37,666 nucleotides of DNA, taken from contig JACROS010000027.1 in NCBI GenBank assembly GCA_016214325.1, forward strand, positions 1,157-38,822, written 5' to 3'. This DNA is from Candidatus Omnitrophota bacterium. GTDB lineage: Bacteria; Omnitrophota; Gorgyraeia; Gygaellales; Profunditerraquicolaceae. The translations under genes were made by a program, and so were the position numbers. The notes under the pieces were generated by a model. It searched no databases and was not told the origin of the DNA. It saw only the letters and a program-made list of their open reading frames with translations. Below, in pieces: positions 9,587-20,127 of this stretch (the stretch's first letter is position 1; the number at the start of each line of letters is the position of its first letter).

Positions 9587-10789
9587 ATGCCTATCCAAAT
9601 TATTGTAGAGAAATGTACTGGTTGTTCATTGTGTATTAAAGCTTGTCCTTTTGATGCTATAAGAATTATAGATAAAAAAGCTTTGATAGATTTAAATAAA
9701 TGTACAATTTGCGGTGCTTGTGCATCTGCTTGTAAATTTAAGGCGGTGTTAATTGAAAAAACTCCGCTTAAATGCGAGCTTCCGGATATTAAGGGTTACA
9801 AAGGCATATGGGTGTTTATTGAACAGAAGAATGGTAAAATTCAATCGGTTTCTTATGAGCTTTTAGGCAAAGCACAGGAATTAGCAAAGAAGCTTAAATG
9901 CGAGGTGAGTGGTGTTTTAATCGGGTTTAATTTAGATGATCAACTTGATGAGCTTATCTGGCGCGGAGCGGATAATGTTTATTTGGTGCAGGCACCAGAA
10001 ATTGCCAATTTTAATGATGAGCCATATACAAATATTCTGGTCGAGTTAATTAAGAAACATAAACCTGAAATTTTGCTTTGCGGAGCAACTGCAATTGGGA
10101 GATCTTTGATTTCGAGAGTGGCAATAAAACTAAAGGCAGGCTTAACTGCAGATTGCACTGGCCTTGATATTGATCCAGAGAAAAATATTCTTTTGCAAAC
10201 CCGCCCTGCTTTTGGCGGAAATATTATGGCTACAATTATTTCTCCTAATTACCGCCCGCAGATGGCTACAGTTAGGCACAAGGTAATGCAGCCAATGGAG
10301 CCAGATAAGAAGAGAAAAGGCAAGATTATTAAGGAATCTTTTAGCGCTGATGTTTATGCCTCGCGTACAAAACTTTTAGATATTGTTGAAGAAATTGAAA
10401 CCTTGGTGAATATTTCTGAAGCGGATATTATTGTTTCTGGCGGCCGTGGTATGGGTGCGCCAGAGAATTTTAAGCTATTAGAGGAACTTGCCCATGTTTT
10501 AGGCGGCGCTGTTGGTGCATCGCGCGCTGCAGTAGATTCCAACTGGATGCCGTATTCGCATCAGGTGGGGCAAACCGGCCGGACAGTAGCCCCTAAGATC
10601 TATATTGCCTGTGGAATTTCTGGTCAAATTCAGCATTTAGTAGGTATGCAATCTTCAAAAATTATCATTGCCATTAACAAAGACCCCGAAGCGCCCATCT
10701 TTAAAGTCGCCACTTATGGCATTGTTGGCGATGTCTTGCAGATTATTCCTGCCCTTACCAAGAAATTTAAGGAAGTGCTTAACAAATAA
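9587..10789 (+). CDS. etfA: Electron transfer flavoprotein subunit alpha with N-terminal 2x[4Fe-4S] ferredoxin domain
   Basis: CTGCSLCIKACP...CTICGACASACK; C-terminal GGRGMGAPENFKLLEELA, VGQTGRTVAPKIYIACGISGQIQHLVGM. Confidence 0.95.
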   Translation: MPIQIIVEKCTGCSLCIKACPFDAIRIIDKKALIDLNKCTICGACASACKFKAVLIEKTPLKCELPDIKGYKGIWVFIEQKNGKIQSVSYELLGKAQELAKKLKCEVSGVLIGFNLDDQLDELIWRGADNVYLVQAPEIANFNDEPYTNILVELIKKHKPEILLCGATAIGRSLISRVAIKLKAGLTADCTGLDIDPEKNILLQTRPAFGGNIMATIISPNYRPQMATVRHKVMQPMEPDKKRKGKIIKESFSADVYASRTKLLDIVEEIETLVNISEADIIVSGGRGMGAPENFKLLEELAHVLGGAVGASRAAVDSNWMPYSHQVGQTGRTVAPKIYIACGISGQIQHLVGMQSSKIIIAINKDPEAPIFKVATYGIVGDVLQIIPALTKKFKEVLNK

Positions 10790-10828
10790 GAATATATTTC
10801 TAACAAAGCTGTTTTTTATTAACATTTC

Positions 10829-10856
10829 TTGACATTTTTTTTGTTTAAATTATAAT
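10829..10856 (+). promoter_or_regulatory. Sigma70-type promoter for smc
   Basis: TTGACA (10829-10834), 16-bp spacer, TATAAT (10851-10856). Confidence 0.75.
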
Positions 10857-10876
10857 CAATTCAAGAGGAGAAATAG

Positions 10877-13800
10877 ATGTATTTTAAAAGACTGGAATTA
10901 GTTGGATTTAAATCATTTTTCGATAAAACTACACTTCATTTTGAGCCTGGGATCACTGCTGTCGTCGGGCCAAATGGATGTGGAAAGTGTTTGAAGGGTG
11001 ATAGCCAGGTTTGGTTATCAGATGGAAAGAAAATAGAGATAAAGTCGCTGATTGATTTAGCCGTTAAGAATGCTACAAGAATTGATAAAATTGATGACGG
11101 TGAGATTATTTATGCAGATAAATTAAACATTAGCGTGCTTTCTCTTAACCCAGAAAGCATGAAAGTTGAATCAAGGCCAGTCTACGCCTTTGTTAAACGA
11201 ACTGCCCCTGATTATCTGCTGGAGATTAAAACTAAAAGCGGCCGTGAAATAGTTACTACTGGCTACCATCCGTTTTTTACTTTAAAACAAGCAACAATTA
11301 CTGCTTTAAAAGCTGAGCAATTAGAACCTGGAATCAGGATTTCCTTGCCTCGCGCGATAGGAATTAACAAGCCTAATAACACTTTAGATCAATTAGAAAT
11401 TTTAAAAAGATTTTCTCAAAAAGATAATTTGTTTATTCCTTATACTCAGGAATTATCAGAATTCATTTCTTTAGTAGGTGATAAACTGAAGATACAAAAT
11501 AGTAGCTTTCGGGAAATCCAGTCTAAAGAAATTATCGTAAGAAGTGTTATTTCATCTAAGCAGTCAGTAAATGTTTTTAACTTTGTTAATTTATTGAAGG
11601 AAAATAATATTAGTATTTTGCCGGAATTTGTGCAGGAGTTAAAGTCGCGCAGTTCTGGAACTATTAATTTGCCTCTTAGAATGAATAACGGAATAGCGCG
11701 GTTTCTGGGTTATTTAATTTCTGAAGGTAGAACAAATAAAACAAATCAAGTTTGGTTTACTAATGAAGAAGATGCAGTGGTTAAGGACTATCAAGATAAG
11801 GCAAAGGCAAGTTTTGGAGTAGAGGCCAAGGTTTTTAATTATAAAAAGAATGCGAAAGACGTCTTAATATTTTCTAGTGCTTTAGTTAAATATTTGGAAA
11901 AAGCTTTTGATTTTAAGGTTGATGGTATTTCAAAAGATAAAAAAGTTCCTTCGCAATTGTTTTACGCAGAGGAACAGGTAGTAGCTGAATTTTTATCTGG
12001 GCTTTTTGAAGGAGATGGCTATTTGTCCTTGGATAGGCCAGGAAGTGGAGACTATTTTGAATATTCAACTGCTTCAAAAGAATTAGCCCAAGGAATTAGT
12101 AGTTTGCTTTTGCGTTTAGGAGTATTTTCAATCATTAGAGAAAAGAAAAAAGCAGCTACTAACACAGTGGAAAAAAAGAAAAGAACTTATTACTCTGTAT
12201 TTATTTATGGTTTGAGCAATATTAAAAGATTGTGCAAGAATCTTCGTTTTGTAGGCAAGAAAGCGGAGAAATTGAATGGGCTAAAAACACTCAATTATAA
12301 AGAGAACCCAAATCAGGATTTAATTCCAGAAATAAATTCAAACATTAAAGATTTAGTTAAACTCTCTGGAATCAAGGTCAAACGTTTTAAAAAGATTTCT
12401 CCTAAATTAATCAGTTATTATGAAAATAGGTGTTTGCCGAGTCGACAGGGTTTACAGGAAGTTTTAAGCGTTATTTCCGAGCATGGAAACATTACAGGTT
12501 TAGCAAGGTCGATCTATGAGTGCTTAAAAACTATCGCACATTCTGATATTTATTGGGATGAAGTTGTGAGTATAAAAAAGATTTATTCAGAAAAATGGGT
12601 CTACGATTTATCAGTTTTGGGTAATCATAATTTTATTGCACAAGATATGATAGTGCATAATAGTAATATCTTTGATAGCATCCGTTGGGTTTTAGGAGAG
12701 CAGTCGGCAAAATCTCTGCGCGGCTCTGATATGCAGGATGTTATTTTTAACGGCACAGATAATAAAGATGCCTTAGGTATGGCCGAAGTTACCTTAGCTT
12801 TTGATAATAGGAACAGGTTTTTTGCTTTTGATCATGATGAAGTTGCAATCACTCGCCGGCTTTTTCGTTCAGGAGAAAGCGAGTATCTTCTTAATAAAAA
12901 TACTGTTCGCCTAAAAGATATTTCTGATCTTTTGCTTGGCACAGGCGTGGGTGCAGAAAGTTATTCTATTGTTGCCCAGGGAAAAATTGATTTGGTGCTT
13001 AGTTCAAAGCCAGAAGAGCGCCGGATGGTTTTTGATGAGGCAAGCGGAATCACTAAATATAAAGCTCAAAAAAGAGAAACTGCGCGCAAGCTTGAAGAAA
13101 CAGAGCAAAATCTTTTGCGAGTAAATGATATTATTGCCGAAGTTAAGCGTCAAATAGGAAGCCTTGAACGTCAGGCAAATAAGGCGCGAAAGTACAAAGA
13201 GGCTTTTGAAGAATTAAAGATCAAGGAAATAAACTTTGCTATTGTTCAGAAAAAAGAGCTGATTCGGCAAAAAGACGAACTTATAAATAAGCTAAAAGAG
13301 ATGGAGATTAAAGAAACAGAGCTGCTGGATTTGATTCGTAAGCAGGAAGAAACTATTGCCGCGAGCCAATCTGAATTAAGGATTCTTGAAGACAAGATGA
13401 TGGAGGTCAAGAACCAGGTTTTAAATTTAGACAATTCGATTGTTCGTAACAATGAACATATTAGTTTTAATAAAGAAAGAATTATAGAGTTGGATTTAAA
13501 TAGGAGTTTTCTTGAGTCTCAGATTGAAGAAGTGCGCGGTAAAATTATCGCCGACGAGCAAAACCTTAATAATATTCGTCAGGAATATGAAGGCTTGAGA
13601 AAGAATATAGAAGAAAAATCTCAGGTTTTAAGCCAAAGGGAATCAGAAATTAATAACATTGCCTCTGCCATTAAAACTTCCTTAGATAATATTGCCGATA
13701 CTAAGCGCCAGATTATGGAGCTTGCCTCAAAAATTTCCAATACAAAAAATCAGATTGCTGATTTTACCAATAAGCATCATGTTTATGTTGCGCGCAAGAA

Positions 13801-14191
13801 AAGACTTGAAACAGAAAAAGCAAAGGTTTACGAAGAAAAAGTTGTTACAGAGACAAGTTTAACTAATATTACGCAGGAAGTTGAAAATCTTAAGAATGCT
13901 GTAAATGAAGTTAATGAGAAAATAAATTCATTAAAGAACCAATTACAGCAAGAGAATTCGTTTTTATCCAATGTAAATGTTGATATTGACAATTTGGAAA
14001 AACAACGTCTTTCTCTTGAGTCGCATAAAGAGTTTTTGTTGAGGTTAAAAACTAAGTATGAGGATATTAGTGAGTCAATGAATGCTGTAATTTATTTGGA
14101 TAAACCTCCGCAGGAGAACATGAGCGGATTGGTTATAAAAAGATTCGGCGCGTCTTGGGATAAGCGGTTTAAAAATTTCTGGGGAGGCTAA
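10877..14191 (+). CDS. smc: Chromosome segregation SMC ATPase, N-terminal part, interrupted by an intein; frame breaks near 14141
   Basis: [36 protein letters not shown] and (after intein) [32 protein letters not shown]; coiled coil follows; ends prematurely at 14191. Confidence 0.9.
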   Translation: MYFKRLELVGFKSFFDKTTLHFEPGITAVVGPNGCGKCLKGDSQVWLSDGKKIEIKSLIDLAVKNATRIDKIDDGEIIYADKLNISVLSLNPESMKVESRPVYAFVKRTAPDYLLEIKTKSGREIVTTGYHPFFTLKQATITALKAEQLEPGIRISLPRAIGINKPNNTLDQLEILKRFSQKDNLFIPYTQELSEFISLVGDKLKIQNSSFREIQSKEIIVRSVISSKQSVNVFNFVNLLKENNISILPEFVQELKSRSSGTINLPLRMNNGIARFLGYLISEGRTNKTNQVWFTNEEDAVVKDYQDKAKASFGVEAKVFNYKKNAKDVLIFSSALVKYLEKAFDFKVDGISKDKKVPSQLFYAEEQVVAEFLSGLFEGDGYLSLDRPGSGDYFEYSTASKELAQGISSLLLRLGVFSIIREKKKAATNTVEKKKRTYYSVFIYGLSNIKRLCKNLRFVGKKAEKLNGLKTLNYKENPNQDLIPEINSNIKDLVKLSGIKVKRFKKISPKLISYYENRCLPSRQGLQEVLSVISEHGNITGLARSIYECLKTIAHSDIYWDEVVSIKKIYSEKWVYDLSVLGNHNFIAQDMIVHNSNIFDSIRWVLGEQSAKSLRGSDMQDVIFNGTDNKDALGMAEVTLAFDNRNRFFAFDHDEVAITRRLFRSGESEYLLNKNTVRLKDISDLLLGTGVGAESYSIVAQGKIDLVLSSKPEERRMVFDEASGITKYKAQKRETARKLEETEQNLLRVNDIIAEVKRQIGSLERQANKARKYKEAFEELKIKEINFAIVQKKELIRQKDELINKLKEMEIKETELLDLIRKQEETIAASQSELRILEDKMMEVKNQVLNLDNSIVRNNEHISFNKERIIELDLNRSFLESQIEEVRGKIIADEQNLNNIRQEYEGLRKNIEEKSQVLSQRESEINNIASAIKTSLDNIADTKRQIMELASKISNTKNQIADFTNKHHVYVARKKRLETEKAKVYEEKVVTETSLTNITQEVENLKNAVNEVNEKINSLKNQLQQENSFLSNVNVDIDNLEKQRLSLESHKEFLLRLKTKYEDISESMNAVIYLDKPPQENMSGLVIKRFGASWDKRFKNFWGG
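10988..12661 (+). other. Intein (558 aa) with LAGLIDADG homing endonuclease domain, in the SMC P-loop
   Basis: Starts Cys ([13 protein letters not shown]), block B-like [12 protein letters not shown] motifs FLGYLISEG and [13 protein letters not shown], ends [21 protein letters not shown] followed by Ser; removing it restores [21 protein letters not shown]. Confidence 0.95.
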
Positions 14192-15764
14192 ACCGATAGA
14201 GCTAGATACGCAGAAAATTGACGATAAAATTGCAAAGATTCAGGAAATATTAGAGGCAAACAAAAACCAAAAGCAGGTTAAAGAAATGCAAATTGGAGAG
14301 TTAAATAATGCGCTTAATTTGCATCTTCAGGATTTGCGTAACCAGGAATTGGCCCTTGCAAATAAGGAATCATCCCGCACAACTATTGCAGAACAATTTG
14401 GAAAGATTAATCAAGAAGAAGATATTATTGTTATTGAACTTAATGATGTGCAAAGGGAGATTTCTGTAATTGAAGGCAACGTGGTTTCTTGTGAAAGTGT
14501 TCTTAATGAATTAAGTAACCAGCAGAAAAAATGCGAAGATTCAATTCAACAAGATGAATGCAGCATTTCTTTAAATAGCAAATTAAGAGAAGATGTTTTA
14601 GTGGTTATTACTCAGACAAAAACAGAGCTGGATGGTTTAAACAGCCGCCTTGTTACAGATGAAGAAACATTAAAGATACTTGAGGATACTTATCGTCGTG
14701 AGAAAGAAAGCCTTGAAAATATAGACAGGCAGATTAAGGATGCGGTTTCTAAAAAAGATTTAATGGAACAGGAAATTCGTGAGTGCGAGGAAAATGTTTT
14801 AAAGTTTAACCAACAGGTTCTAGAGCAGAATAATTGTTTAAAAGAGTTTGATGTAAAATACCGCGAGATTTCACTCGGCTCAAGTGATGCAGTTAAGCAG
14901 ATTGAGTTTGATAGAAAAACTTTGGATGAACTTAAGAATAGTTTGTATGAACTGCAGATGCAGGATAAAGACATTGATTATAAATATACTACCTTAAAAG
15001 ACCGCTTAGTTCAGGCTTATAAAACAGACCTAGATTCATGTGCTGATTTGGAATCAAATATTGACGTGGCTGTACTTTCTGGTGAAATCACCTCTTTAAA
15101 ACAAAAACTCGATGCTTATGGAAATGTAAATTTAGTGGCTATTGAGGAGTATGATGAATTAAAACAACGCTATGATTTTTTAATTCAGCAAATGAATGAT
15201 TTAACCACCTCAAAAGAAGCTCTGCATCAGGCAATTTTAAAGATTAACCGCACTACAAAACAGATGTTTGTGGAAACTTTTGAGAAAGTAAAAGAAGAGT
15301 TCAGGAATTATTTTCGTATGCTTTTTAATGGTGGAGATGCGCAGTTGTTTCTTACTGATGAAAGTGATCCGCTAGAATCCGGTATTGAGATTATTTGCCG
15401 GCCTCCGGGGAAGAAGTTGCAAAATGTGTTGCTTTTGTCCGGTGGTGAGAAGTCCATGTCTGCAATTGCGTTAATTTTTGCGATTTTTAAAGTAAAGCCT
15501 TCGCCATTTTGTATTTTAGATGAAATTGATGCTGCTCTTGATGAGGCAAATGTGGATCGCTTCAGTCGCATGCTTCAACAATTTGCCAAGCTTAGCCAGT
15601 TTATTGTAATTACCCATAACAAGCGCACAATTGCTAATGCTAATGTAATGTATGGAATCACAATGGAACAATCTGGAGTTTCAAAGATTGTTTCTGTTAA
15701 ATTTGCAGAAACTAAAGAAAATAAAGAAGCCCAGCCGCAGCAACCCGCCGCTTCACAAAACTAA
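14142..15764 (+). CDS. smc: SMC ATPase, C-terminal part, in a +1 frame relative to the N-terminal ORF
   Basis: Frame-0 translation [30 protein letters not shown]... continues into ORF 14286..15764 with [20 protein letters not shown] and [19 protein letters not shown]. Confidence 0.88.
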   Translation, partial: DSARLGISGLKISGEAKPIELDTQKIDDKIAKIQEILEANKNQKQVKEMQIGELNNALNLHLQDLRNQELALANKESSRTTIAEQFGKINQEEDIIVIELNDVQREISVIEGNVVSCESVLNELSNQQKKCEDSIQQDECSISLNSKLREDVLVVITQTKTELDGLNSRLVTDEETLKILEDTYRREKESLENIDRQIKDAVSKKDLMEQEIRECEENVLKFNQQVLEQNNCLKEFDVKYREISLGSSDAVKQIEFDRKTLDELKNSLYELQMQDKDIDYKYTTLKDRLVQAYKTDLDSCADLESNIDVAVLSGEITSLKQKLDAYGNVNLVAIEEYDELKQRYDFLIQQMNDLTTSKEALHQAILKINRTTKQMFVETFEKVKEEFRNYFRMLFNGGDAQLFLTDESDPLESGIEIICRPPGKKLQNVLLLSGGEKSMSAIALIFAIFKVKPSPFCILDEIDAALDEANVDRFSRMLQQFAKLSQFIVITHNKRTIANANVMYGITMEQSGVSKIVSVKFAETKENKEAQPQQPAASQN

Positions 15765-16928
15765 TTAACAACAAGTATTATTTTTACCTTTATTTTTTGC
15801 TTGATATAAGGATTTGTCAGAAGCTTTAATTAGCTCTGAAGGTGTAGATCCGTCCTGGGGGAAAGTAGAGATACCCATACTTACAGTTAGTTTTTTCTGG
15901 GGGAGAATTTCTTCGTGAATAAAGGGATGTTTTTCAATATCCTTTCTTAACCGTTCTGCAATTGCAAATGCTTCATCCTTATCAGTTTGAGGAAGAATGA
16001 TTGTTAGCTCCTCGCCGCCATAACGGCAGACATGGTCCATGTTTCTGGATAAATTTCTTAAGATGCTGGCTAATTCTTTTAAAATTGTGTCACCTGATTG
16101 ATGCCCTAAGGTGTCGTTGTAAACTTTAAAGTCATCTATGTCTAACATAATTAAACTTAGAGGCTGTGTTGTGGCGCGTGATTTTTCGACTTCAACTTGC
16201 AGCAAATACTGAAAGTATCCGTGATTCCAGAGTTCGGTTAAGTAGTTAGAGTGGGCGCGGATAACAGTTTTTTCAAAAAGCTGTGAATTTTCAATGGCAA
16301 GCCCAGCTTGGTTTGCAAGCATAGTTAGCATGCGGGTATCATCTTTTGTAATTGTTTTCTTGGTGATAAAATTGTCAGCTAGAATTAGTCCGTTAACCCT
16401 GTCTTTTGCTTTTAAAGGAACGACTACTAGCTCGTCTGTTTTTAAGATTTGAATAATAGGATCATGAGAATAATTTGCTATGGTTTCTTTGGTTAAGTGT
16501 AGAGGCATTCCGTCTAGGACTCCTAAAGCCAGTAAACCGCCGTTTCTTTCTCTAAGAGGAAGTTTCATGTGCCTGATTTGGCGGTTAAATCCGGTTTCGG
16601 TGGCATAGTTTGAGACCTTGTGTGCATTGATCAGGTCGTCAAGGTTCATTTTTTCCTGTTCAATTTGCTTCCAAATGCGGTTAGCTTCTTCGCCAGTATC
16701 AGGAGCAATCGCCATTTTTCCTTCGATCAGGCCATCTTTTTCATTAACAAGAAATAAGAGCGCGCGGTTAAAACCAAGTCCAGTGTGGGCAGTAACTCCG
16801 GTGAGAATAATATAGAGAATTTCATCAAGTTTTAGCGTGGTGCGCATAGCGTTAGAGATTTCATAAAGAATCCCTAATTCAATCTTAGTGCGCTCTAGCT
16901 CTTTTTTAAGCTTAAATACTTCTTCCAT
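15765..16928 (-). CDS. Diguanylate cyclase with GAF-like sensor domain and GGDEF domain
   Basis: GGEEL active site in CRYGGEELTIILPQ, RNMD (RxxD I-site) five residues upstream; GAF-like N-terminal half; likely start MEEVFKLKKEL. Confidence 0.88.
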   Translation of the reverse strand: MEEVFKLKKELERTKIELGILYEISNAMRTTLKLDEILYIILTGVTAHTGLGFNRALLFLVNEKDGLIEGKMAIAPDTGEEANRIWKQIEQEKMNLDDLINAHKVSNYATETGFNRQIRHMKLPLRERNGGLLALGVLDGMPLHLTKETIANYSHDPIIQILKTDELVVVPLKAKDRVNGLILADNFITKKTITKDDTRMLTMLANQAGLAIENSQLFEKTVIRAHSNYLTELWNHGYFQYLLQVEVEKSRATTQPLSLIMLDIDDFKVYNDTLGHQSGDTILKELASILRNLSRNMDHVCRYGGEELTIILPQTDKDEAFAIAERLRKDIEKHPFIHEEILPQKKLTVSMGISTFPQDGSTPSELIKASDKSLYQAKNKGKNNTCC

Positions 16929-17055
16929 ATTGCGTAGAATATAACATATTTTATGCCAAGTGTCAATCATTGCAATTATTTATGTTAGATTTTCCTGTTT
17001 TATGTGTCTATTAGAGTTGAGAGCAAGAAAGGAGGTATAAGAGAGATTTATTTGT

Positions 17056-17084
17056 TTGACAGAAGAATGTAGCTGGGCTATAAT
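17056..17084 (+). promoter_or_regulatory. Consensus sigma70 promoter for recA
   Basis: TTGACA (17056-17061), 17-bp spacer, TATAAT (17079-17084). Confidence 0.85.
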
Positions 17085-17122
17085 TATTAACCTTATAACA
17101 CTAATTAGACTGGAGGGTTTAA

Positions 17123-18145
17123 ATGGTAGTTGAAAAGAAAAAAGAAGAATCAAAAGATTTTGCTGAACGTCACAAAGCGTTGGAATTGGCCCTTTCGCAG
17201 ATAGAAAAACAGTTTGGAAAAGGCTCAATCATGAAGCTAGGTGGAGATGTTAAGGTTCATGTTGATACTATCTCTACCGGGGCGCTTACTTTAGATATAG
17301 CTCTTGGTGTCGGGGGTTTACCAAGGGGCAGGGTGATTGAGATTTTTGGGCCGGAAGCAAGCGGAAAAACTACTTTAACTTTGACTGCAATAAGAGAAAA
17401 TCAAAAAAAAGGCGGAGTAGCTGCGTTTATTGACGCCGAACATGCTTTTGATTCAACTTATGCCAAAGTAGTGGGTGTAAACTTGGATGATTTGTTGATT
17501 TCTCAGCCAGATACCGGCGAGCAGGCATTAGAGATTGCTGAAACCCTTGTGCGTTCTAATGCTGTTGATTTAGTAGTTATTGATTCTGTGGCTGCTTTGA
17601 CTCCGCGTGCTGAAATTGAAGGAGAGATGGGCGATTCTCATGTAGGTTTACAAGCAAGGTTGATGTCGCAGGCATTAAGGAAATTAACTGCTGCAATAAG
17701 TAAATCCCGCACGTGTGTTATTTTTATTAATCAGATACGTGAAAAAATTGGGGTTATGTTTGGTTCCCCTGAAACAACTCCTGGCGGGCGAGCGCTTAAG
17801 TTTTATTCTTCAGTAAGGCTTGATGTCAGAAGAATTGCTACTCTTAAAGAAGCAGAAACTGTTATTGGAGGTAGAGTCAGGGTTAGAGTAGTCAAAAATA
17901 AGGTTGCTCCTCCATTTAGAGAGGGTGAGTTTGACATCTTGCACAATGAAGGTATCTCTAAGATGGGCGCTGTGATTGATGCTGGGGTAAATGCAGAGGT
18001 GATTAGCAAAAGCGGAACTTGGCTTTCTTTTGGAAATGAAAAACTCGGGCAAGGCAGAGATGCGGCAATAAAGGCCTTGAAAGAAAAACCTAAGCTAGCT
18101 GAAGAAATAGAAAAAGAAGTAAAGAAGAAAATTAGCTTGAGCTAA
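17123..18145 (+). CDS. recA: Recombinase RecA
   Basis: [61 protein letters not shown]. Confidence 0.98.
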   Translation: MVVEKKKEESKDFAERHKALELALSQIEKQFGKGSIMKLGGDVKVHVDTISTGALTLDIALGVGGLPRGRVIEIFGPEASGKTTLTLTAIRENQKKGGVAAFIDAEHAFDSTYAKVVGVNLDDLLISQPDTGEQALEIAETLVRSNAVDLVVIDSVAALTPRAEIEGEMGDSHVGLQARLMSQALRKLTAAISKSRTCVIFINQIREKIGVMFGSPETTPGGRALKFYSSVRLDVRRIATLKEAETVIGGRVRVRVVKNKVAPPFREGEFDILHNEGISKMGAVIDAGVNAEVISKSGTWLSFGNEKLGQGRDAAIKALKEKPKLAEEIEKEVKKKISLS

Positions 18146-18164
18146 GAAGAGGAGGACTAGAGAA

Positions 18165-19691
18165 ATGACAGCAAGAAAAATTTTCTGGGGTTTTGTTCTT
18201 TTGGTAATAGGTTTAGTTTCTGGCATTACTTTGGCAGCAAGATTTGATTGGTTAGCTACAGCGCAAAGCCAGAATGTAAAGCTAGAAGTAAAACCAGAAA
18301 CCATTAACATGGAAGATGCAGTAGTAAATGTGGCAAATACTGCCGGGAAAGCTGTTGTTTCTGTTAGCACTGAGCATGTTGCTAAGGTAAAAAGAGGCGG
18401 CCCGAGAAGTTATCGTTTTAACCGCCCATTCGGCAATCAGCCGCCTTTTGGACAAGATGATCAGTTTAATCGTTTCTTTGATGATTTTTTTGGCCAAATG
18501 CCGGACATGGATTATAAGCAAGTTGGTGTCGGCTCTGGTGTGATTGTCGATGCTGCAGGATATGTTTTAACTAATGAGCATGTGGTTAATTCTGCTGATA
18601 AAATTACAGTGCGATTATCCGACGGACGAGAGTTTGTCGGTGAGGTCAAGGGCAAGGATATGCGTTCTGATTTGGCAATTATTAAAATTGATGCCAAGAA
18701 TTTACCAGTTGCTGTTTTGGGAAATTCTGACAACTTGAAAATTGGCCAATGGGCAGTTGCTATAGGCAATCCTTTTGGTTTTGCAGTTCAAAATCCAGAA
18801 CCAACAGTAACAGCAGGGGTAATTAGTGCTTTACATAGGACACTGGGGGTAGCTTTAGCTCGGGACAGGGATTACAATGATTTGATTCAAACTGATGCGG
18901 CAATTAATCCAGGGAATTCTGGCGGGCCGTTGGTTAATCTTAGGGGTGAAGTAATTGGAATTAATGTGGCAATTTATTCTACAACTGGTGGTTATCAGGG
19001 GGTAGGTTTTGCGATTCCGATAAATAGCGCTAAATCAATTATGAGCCGTTTAATTGCAGGTAAGAAAATTGTTTACGGCTGGTTGGGGGTAACAGTTCAG
19101 AATTTAAATGATGATTTGGCAAAGTACTTTGGACTTGTGGATAAAAATGGAGTGTTGGTAGCCAAGGTTCTAGAAGATGGTCCTGCGCAAAAAGCAGGAA
19201 TGAAAGAAAGCGATGTGATTAAGCAGGTGGATGGTAAAGCAGTAAATAGCGTGAAGGAATTGTTAAATGTAGTTGGAAAGATTGAGTCTGGTAAAGCTAT
19301 AAAAGTAGTAGTAGTCCGCGATAAAAAAGAAATTAGCTTAAATGTAGTGGTTGGAGAGCGGCCGGAGAAGATAGAAGAATCCGAAGATAGTAGTGAATCT
19401 GCTCAGGGCAACTGGAGGGGGTTGGAGGTGCAGGAATTTAATGCTGAAACTGCGCGCCGTTTTAGGCTTGATATAAAAGAAAAAACAGGTGTTTTAGTGG
19501 TTAATGTTGAGTCGGGAAGCCCTGCTGATGATGCTGGAATTACTGCAGGAGAAATAATAGTGGAATTAAATAAGCAGCCGGTTAAGAATTTGGCTGATTA
19601 TGAAAAGATTACCAGTTCTTTTAAAGGCGATTGTTTGGTTAGAACCACGCACGGCTATTTTATAATTAAGGGTGAAGAAAAAAAGCAATAG
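18165..19691 (+). CDS. Periplasmic serine protease of the HtrA/Deg (Do) family, trypsin domain plus two PDZ domains
   Basis: TNEHVVNSADKI (His), DLAIIKID (Asp), GNSGGPLVNLRGEVIGIN (Ser); PDZ repeats. Confidence 0.95.
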   Translation: MTARKIFWGFVLLVIGLVSGITLAARFDWLATAQSQNVKLEVKPETINMEDAVVNVANTAGKAVVSVSTEHVAKVKRGGPRSYRFNRPFGNQPPFGQDDQFNRFFDDFFGQMPDMDYKQVGVGSGVIVDAAGYVLTNEHVVNSADKITVRLSDGREFVGEVKGKDMRSDLAIIKIDAKNLPVAVLGNSDNLKIGQWAVAIGNPFGFAVQNPEPTVTAGVISALHRTLGVALARDRDYNDLIQTDAAINPGNSGGPLVNLRGEVIGINVAIYSTTGGYQGVGFAIPINSAKSIMSRLIAGKKIVYGWLGVTVQNLNDDLAKYFGLVDKNGVLVAKVLEDGPAQKAGMKESDVIKQVDGKAVNSVKELLNVVGKIESGKAIKVVVVRDKKEISLNVVVGERPEKIEESEDSSESAQGNWRGLEVQEFNAETARRFRLDIKEKTGVLVVNVESGSPADDAGITAGEIIVELNKQPVKNLADYEKITSSFKGDCLVRTTHGYFIIKGEEKKQ

Positions 19692-20127
19692 TATTGAGCA
19701 GGCAAGGAATTACGCTTTCTTACTTTTAAAATTCAGATTGCGTAGTGAGAATGAATTATATCAGCGATTAGTAAAAAAAGGTTTTTCTATTGAGGTTGCT
19801 AAAGAAGTTGTAAATTTCCTTAGAGAAAAACGTTTTATTGATGACAAGCTTTTTGCCAAAGCGTGGGTTGATTCACGTATAAAAAAGCCGTTTGGTGTAA
19901 GAAGGATTAAGCAGGAGCTTCTAAGAAAAGGTATGGCTCAGGAAGTTATAGATAAACAGTTAGCGCAAATAAAGGAAAATTATTCTGAAATAGATGTGGT
20001 CAGGCAGATTTCAGAAGAAAGATTTAAAAAATTGAGCGGGGTTACGCCTGAAGCAGCAAAAAGGCGCGTTTATGGTTATTTGCTGAGGCGGGGTTTTTCT
20101 CCCGAGGTTATTCTAGAGGTATTATGA
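19672..20127 (+). CDS. recX: Regulatory protein RecX (GTG start)
   Basis: ARNYAFLLLKFRLRSENELYQRLVKKGFS, FAKAWVDSRIKKPFGVRRIKQEL; recA/alaS neighbourhood. Confidence 0.9.
   Translation: MKKKSNSIEQARNYAFLLLKFRLRSENELYQRLVKKGFSIEVAKEVVNFLREKRFIDDKLFAKAWVDSRIKKPFGVRRIKQELLRKGMAQEVIDKQLAQIKENYSEIDVVRQISEERFKKLSGVTPEAAKRRVYGYLLRRGFSPEVILEVL

Noticed and set aside
12936-13124. 62-aa + strand ORF within smc
   Set aside because: Alternative frame inside a conserved SMC head region.
10877-14191. Calling smc a plain pseudogene
   Set aside because: Both halves and the intein look well conserved; one A in a homopolymer is enough to restore the frame, so the status is unresolved.
17085-17122. LexA/SOS box upstream of recA
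   Set aside because: No convincing CTGT-N8-ACAG or GAAC-N4-GTTC palindrome seen between promoter and start.
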